Assembly: GCA_030044325.1 (NCBI GenBank)
Contig: JASHWA010000056.1
Span: 1 to 40,264, forward strand
DNA: 40,264 nucleotides
Direction of reading: 5' to 3'
From: Bryobacteraceae bacterium
GTDB lineage: Bacteria > Acidobacteriota > Terriglobia > Bryobacterales > Bryobacteraceae
The translations under genes were made by a program, and so were the position numbers. Below the pieces are notes generated by a model. That model worked only from the letters and a program-made list of their open reading frames with translations, searched no databases and was not told the origin of the DNA. Below, one piece after another: positions 35,785-40,264 of this stretch (positions are counted from its first letter, which is position 1; each line of letters opens with the position of its first letter).

Positions 35785-37419
35785 ATGCCAGGAGCCCATT
35801 CGCGTCTCAAGACGGGCCGTCTTCGGAATTATCTGTTCGCGCCGGCGGTGATCGTCGTCTGCTCGCTTGGGGCCGGGTTCCTCAACAGCGATAGCGCTGT
35901 GGCGGCCACGCAGGACGACGATGTCGCGCAGAGCATGAAGTCGTTCACCAGCGTGCTGGACCTGGTGCAGCGCAACTTCGCCGATCCGGTGAACGACGAT
36001 AAGGCCATCTATAACGGCGCGATTCCGGGCATGCTGCACACCCTCGATCCGCATTCGAATTTCTTCGATCCCAAGGCGTACGCGGAGATGCGCGACGAAC
36101 AACGCGCGCGCTACTACGGCCTGGGAATGACGGTGGGGCCGGGCGGTGACAAGTTCGATAAAACGGTGGTGCGTTATCCCTTCAACGGCTCGCCCGCCGA
36201 CAAAGCCGGGCTTCGCGCCGGTGACGCGATCCTGGAAGTCAACGACAAAAAGACCGACGGCATGGATACCACGCAGGTGGTCAACATGATCAAAGGTCCG
36301 CGCGGGACTTACGTGCAGTTGACCATCGGGCGCGACGGGCACGATCAGCCGCTGACTTTCAACGTGATGCGCGATGAAATTGCGCGGCCCAGCGTTTCGC
36401 TCGCGTTCATGATCAAGCCGGGTGTGGCTTATGTGAAAGTGGATAATTTTACCGACGAGCACACCAGCAAGGAGCTCGAAGACGACTTGAAATCGCTCGG
36501 CGAGATGAATCTCAAAGGCTTGGTGCTCGATCTGCGGGAAAATCCGGGCGGAATTCTGAATGAAGGCATCGAGGTCGCCGGGCATTTCCTCAAGAAGGGG
36601 CAGATTGTGGTGAGCCACAGCGGGCGCACCCAGCCTTCCAAGAGCTTCACTTCCCACACCAACAACGGCGGCCATGAATATCCCATGGTGGTGCTGGTGA
36701 ACCGCCGCTCGGCTTCGGCCGCCGAGATCGTTTCCGGCGCGTTGCAGGATCACGACCGCGCCTGGATTCTGGGCGAAACCACCTTCGGCAAGGGCTTGGT
36801 GCAATCGGTGTTCCCGCTGAGCGAAAATACGGCGCTCGCGCTGACCACCATGCAATACTATACGCCCAGCGGACGCTGGATCCAGCGCAAATATTCGAAT
36901 ATTTCCTTCCTCGATTACTACTTCAACAACAAGGATCAGAGGAACGTCAACGACGTGAAAATGACCGACAGCGGCCGCACGGTGTACGGCGGCGGCGGCA
37001 TCACGCCGGACGAGAAATACGATTCGCCCAAGCTGAACAAGTTCCAGGTGGAGGTGCTGCGCAACATGGAGTTTTTCAACTTCGCCGCGCAGTATTTCGG
37101 CGCCAAGTCCGATCCGGGACTGGCCAAGGGGTGGGAGCCGGACGAGAGCATGATCAACCAGTTCCACGATTTTCTGATGTCCAAGAAGATCGCCTTCACT
37201 GAGCTCGATTTCACCGAGAACCACCAGTGGGTCAAGGAGCAGTTGAAACAGGAGATGTACGTCACCTCCTTCAGTTTCGACGACTCCGAACGCGTGCGCA
37301 TCGAGCAGGACCCGGAAGTCGCCAAGGCCGTCGAGGCCATGCCCAAAGCGCAGGGATTGCTCGACCGGGCGAAGAAAATGATCGTTCAGAGAATGCCGCT
37401 CGAGCGTCCGGCGCAGTAG
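35785..37419 (+). CDS. S41 family C-terminal processing peptidase
   Basis: PDZ region YPFNGSPADKAGLRAGDAILEVNDKKTDGM; LVLDLRENPGGILNEGIEVAGHFL; NRRSASAAEIVSGALQDHDRAWILGETTFGKGLVQ. Confidence 0.94.
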   Translation: MPGAHSRLKTGRLRNYLFAPAVIVVCSLGAGFLNSDSAVAATQDDDVAQSMKSFTSVLDLVQRNFADPVNDDKAIYNGAIPGMLHTLDPHSNFFDPKAYAEMRDEQRARYYGLGMTVGPGGDKFDKTVVRYPFNGSPADKAGLRAGDAILEVNDKKTDGMDTTQVVNMIKGPRGTYVQLTIGRDGHDQPLTFNVMRDEIARPSVSLAFMIKPGVAYVKVDNFTDEHTSKELEDDLKSLGEMNLKGLVLDLRENPGGILNEGIEVAGHFLKKGQIVVSHSGRTQPSKSFTSHTNNGGHEYPMVVLVNRRSASAAEIVSGALQDHDRAWILGETTFGKGLVQSVFPLSENTALALTTMQYYTPSGRWIQRKYSNISFLDYYFNNKDQRNVNDVKMTDSGRTVYGGGGITPDEKYDSPKLNKFQVEVLRNMEFFNFAAQYFGAKSDPGLAKGWEPDESMINQFHDFLMSKKIAFTELDFTENHQWVKEQLKQEMYVTSFSFDDSERVRIEQDPEVAKAVEAMPKAQGLLDRAKKMIVQRMPLERPAQ

Positions 37420-37428
37420 TGTCGGACG

Positions 37429-37462
37429 GCGGAGTTCACTCCGCGCGGCGCTTTAGCGCCGC
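37429..37462. terminator. Double hairpin between convergent genes, candidate bidirectional terminator
   Basis: GCGGAGTTCACTCCGC followed by GCGGCGCTTTAGCGCCGC between the S41 stop (+) and the MEDS stop (-). Confidence 0.6.
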
Positions 37463-37481
37463 TGGTCTTTCAACAACTTCA

Positions 37482-38252
37482 CTAGGCTGGTTGCGCGACG
37501 CAATATGTCCGCGCGCGAGAGAGGATCTCGTCAACCCGCGCCGGAACATTGCGGCGCATCCACAGGATCAGGCCTTCCGAGCGCGGCAGGATTCCCCAGC
37601 GCGCCCGGAACATCTCCGATTTCATCACAGCCTCGGCATGGGCGGCCTTCGAGCCGAGGATCTCCTCCATCGCGCGGCAAATGGCCGACTCCACCTGTTC
37701 ACCGGCCGCGGGAACGATGTGCGTGTGATTCGAGAGCAGCGCATCCAGGCCCGCCGGATCGAAATCGCGGCTGAAGATATCGATCGGATAACCGCAAAAA
37801 AGCTGGAATGAAGAGCGGCTCAGCAAGCGGTTCCAGAACTGCTCGAGGCGCACCGCGCCCACGTGGTTGCCCGCGGTCCACAAAATTCCGACCATCTCGC
37901 CGTAAGCGCGAATGCCTTTGAATTCGCGCCTCCCGCGCCGGAGCACCGGAGCGAGCACCGCTTCGAACAGGTCCCAATCGGGCATCTGCCCGAGCACCAG
38001 GCGCGCAAGCGTCTCTTCGGCATCCAGCCACACGACGCGATCGCGGCCGCCCGCGTCGAGCCGCTCTCGGAATGCGCCCGCATTCGCGGAAGTCGAGATC
38101 ACGATGCCGCCTTCGCCGTTTTTGAGACCTTCTTTCAGGTATTGGGAGACGTTCCGCGCGAGGCGCTCCGGGTCCCAACCGTAGAATTGCACCAGATGGC
38201 TGTCGTTGGGCGAGTCCAGAATTCTATGCCACGGCGAACTCGGCATACACAC
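37482..38252 (-). CDS. MEDS (DcmR-like sensory) domain protein
   Basis: SHLVQFYGWDPERLARNVSQYLKEGLKNGEGGIVISTSANAGAFRERL...LFCGYPIDIFSRDFDPAGLDALLSNHTHIVPA. Confidence 0.85.
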   Translation of the reverse strand: MCMPSSPWHRILDSPNDSHLVQFYGWDPERLARNVSQYLKEGLKNGEGGIVISTSANAGAFRERLDAGGRDRVVWLDAEETLARLVLGQMPDWDLFEAVLAPVLRRGRREFKGIRAYGEMVGILWTAGNHVGAVRLEQFWNRLLSRSSFQLFCGYPIDIFSRDFDPAGLDALLSNHTHIVPAAGEQVESAICRAMEEILGSKAAHAEAVMKSEMFRARWGILPRSEGLILWMRRNVPARVDEILSRARTYCVAQPA

Positions 38253-38358
38253 TCCCCCGCCGGTAACGATTCGGGAAACACCGCTTCCGTTTCAGGATTA
38301 ACCGTTTCGACCGGCGGCCGTCCGGCGCCGCCGCGATACACTGGTTAGATCTCCTCAC

Positions 38359-39708
38359 GTGATTTCGGCAACTACTTTATCCGACCGGGCCGAAGTGCGG
38401 GCCATGGTGCGGCTGGCGTTGCCGCTGGTGCTGGCCGAGCTCGGCTGGATGCTGATGGGCATCGAGGACACCATGTTCGTCGGCCGGGTCAGCGCCGCCG
38501 CGATCGGCGCGGTAGGGCTTGGAACGTCGATTTTCTACACCATCGCGATCACGGCCAGCGGATTGATGCTGGGGCTCGATACGCTGGTGGCCCAGGCGGT
38601 CGGCGCGGGCAAGCGGAACGACGCGCAGCAGTCGCTGGTCAACGGCGTGTGGCTTTCGGCGCTGCTGGTTTTGCCCGCGATGGCGCTGGTCGAGGCCATC
38701 GTGCGCCTGCTTCCGCGATTCGGGATCGATGCCGCGGTGCTCGCCGATGTGCGTCCGTACATGCGGGCGCTCAACTGGAGCGTCGCGCCGCTGCTCGTGT
38801 ACTTCGCTTTCCGGCGCTACCTGCAAAGCTGCGGCGTCGCGCGGCCGGTGATGACCACGCTCATCACGGCGAACGGAGTGAACGTCGCGGTCAACTGGCT
38901 ATTGGTGTTCGGAAACCTGGGCGCGCCGAGGCTGGGTGCACAGGGTTCGGGATGGGCCACCTTCGTTTCGCGCGTGTATATGATGACCGCGCTCGGATGG
39001 GTGATTTTCCGGCGCGAACCTGATATTGTGCGGGTTTCCTGGCGGCCGCGGTGGCGGCGCATCCGCCGCCTGGTCGCGCTGGGCGGTCCCGCGGCGGCGC
39101 AGATGGGCATCGAAATCGCCGTCTTCGCCACGGTCACGGTGCTGATTTCCAGGTTGAACGCGACCATCCTCGCCGGCCACCAGATCGCGCTCACCACGGT
39201 CAGCACCACCTTCATGATGCCGCTGGGAATCAGCTCGGCTGCGGCGGTGCGGGTGGGCCACGCGATCGGCCGCGGGGACGCGAGCGGCGCCGCGCGGTCC
39301 GGATGGACAGCGCTCGCGCTGGGCGCGATGGTCATGTCCATGGCCGCGGTTACCCTGCTGGTCGCGCCGGAATGGATCGCGCGTCTGTTCACCCCGGAGA
39401 CCCGGATCATCGCCGCGGGAGCCGCGCTGCTGCGCGTCGCCGCCTTTTTCCAGCTGTTCGACGGTTTTCAAGTGGTGGCGACGGGCGCGCTGCGCGGCGC
39501 GGGCGACACGCGCACCCCGATGTTCTGCCATTTCGCCGGCTACTGGCTGATCGGACTCCCGCTCGGAGCGACCCTGTGCTTTCGAAACGGCTTCGGCGCG
39601 CGCGGATTGTGGATCGGCTTGTCGATCGCGCTCATTCTGATCGGAATCGTGCTGGTGGCGTTCTGGCGCAAAACCGTGCGCGGGTGGGCGGCGCCTGCAC
39701 TCAATTGA
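38359..39708 (+). CDS. MATE family efflux transporter
   Basis: LALPLVLAELGWMLMGIEDTMFVGRVSAAAIGAVGLGTSIFYT...QVVATGALRGAGDTRTPMFCHFAGYWLIGLPLG. Confidence 0.95.
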   Translation: MISATTLSDRAEVRAMVRLALPLVLAELGWMLMGIEDTMFVGRVSAAAIGAVGLGTSIFYTIAITASGLMLGLDTLVAQAVGAGKRNDAQQSLVNGVWLSALLVLPAMALVEAIVRLLPRFGIDAAVLADVRPYMRALNWSVAPLLVYFAFRRYLQSCGVARPVMTTLITANGVNVAVNWLLVFGNLGAPRLGAQGSGWATFVSRVYMMTALGWVIFRREPDIVRVSWRPRWRRIRRLVALGGPAAAQMGIEIAVFATVTVLISRLNATILAGHQIALTTVSTTFMMPLGISSAAAVRVGHAIGRGDASGAARSGWTALALGAMVMSMAAVTLLVAPEWIARLFTPETRIIAAGAALLRVAAFFQLFDGFQVVATGALRGAGDTRTPMFCHFAGYWLIGLPLGATLCFRNGFGARGLWIGLSIALILIGIVLVAFWRKTVRGWAAPALN

Positions 39709-39801
39709 ATGAGCGCATCGTTAGAATTTCGTGCCCGGGCCGGTTGCGGCGTGACAGTTATGGAGCGCGACGGTCCTGAAACAGCTCTAGCAGGTTGCTA
39801 C

Positions 39802-40264
39802 TTAAACGTCCTTTTTGCGTGGATCCTTGCCCGGCAGATTCTCCGGATTCTCATGAACCTTGTGGCGAAACGCCGCGTTCATCCCCGCCGCGAGCGATAC
39901 CGTCCCATCGCCGTATTTATCGCGAATCCGATCGACCGCCCGCAGCGTCTTTCGCCAGCGCTCGGTCTTATCTTCGTCGAGCAGGCTCGTCTGCCCTTCC
40001 CCCGCTTTGAGCGACTGCGCGTACACGCCGAGCAGCCGGATTTTCTTCCGCGTCCACGCCTTGTGAAACAATTCCCGCGCGGCGTTGGCGATCTCCCAGT
40101 CGATCTGCGTCGCGTGATCCAGCGTGCGCGCTCGCGTGAACGTCGAAAAATCCGAGTAGCGCAGCTTGATCTGCACCGTGCGCGAGAACAGCCCATGATC
40201 GCGCAGCCGCCGCGCGACCATCTCCGACAGGCGCACCAGAATCGAATCGAGCGCCCCCGCATCC
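39802..40264 (-). CDS. dinB: DNA polymerase IV (Y family), C-terminal part, truncated by window edge
   Basis: LSEMVARRLRDHGLFSRTVQIKLRYSDFSTFTRARTLDHATQIDWEIANAARELFHKAWTRKKIRLLGVYAQSL; little-finger domain. Confidence 0.9.
   Translation of the reverse strand, partial: DAGALDSILVRLSEMVARRLRDHGLFSRTVQIKLRYSDFSTFTRARTLDHATQIDWEIANAARELFHKAWTRKKIRLLGVYAQSLKAGEGQTSLLDEDKTERWRKTLRAVDRIRDKYGDGTVSLAAGMNAAFRHKVHENPENLPGKDPRKKDV

Noticed and set aside
35779-37224. 481-aa minus-strand ORF
   Set aside because: Antisense of the S41 peptidase on +; composition is that of a shadow ORF.

Overview
High-GC chromosomal window of Acidobacteriota/Bryobacterales-like character (inferred from gene content, not proven). 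Main contents, left to right: (1) the 3' end of a lemA-like gene; (2) a flagellar basal-body/export cluster flgB-flgC-fliE-fliF-fliG-fliH-fliI-fliJ on +; (3) an ExeA-like AAA ATPase on -; (4) a truncated FG-GAP/VCBS gene abutting a compact type III-A (Csm) CRISPR effector operon on - (cas10/csm1-csm2-csm3-csm4-csm5), with no cas6, no cas1/cas2, no recognisable CARF effector and no CRISPR array in the window; (5) two small - strand genes just upstream of cas10 (a DUF1801-like protein and a TM + winged-helix protein); (6) ordinary accessory and housekeeping genes: amidohydrolase, TlpA-like thioredoxin, carboxypeptidase-regulatory-like proteins, a LysW-like zinc ribbon with a poly-acidic tail, Sfp-type PPTase, matrixin-like metalloprotease, GT39-like glycosyltransferase, DksA/TraR protein, PgeF/YfiH, lytic transglycosylase, sugar transporter, TPR and TonB proteins, DUF885, two S41 peptidases, Ddl, arginase, enoyl-CoA hydratase, MEDS protein, MATE transporter, partial DinB. 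The most interesting items are the type III-A locus (HD-less 480-aa Cas10 with intact GGDD; Csm2 with a long two-block disordered N-terminal extension encoded by in-frame tandem repeats; palindromic repeat elements at two csm gene junctions) and a sigma-54-type promoter with upstream direct repeats and a long structured leader ahead of a dksA/traR-like gene.
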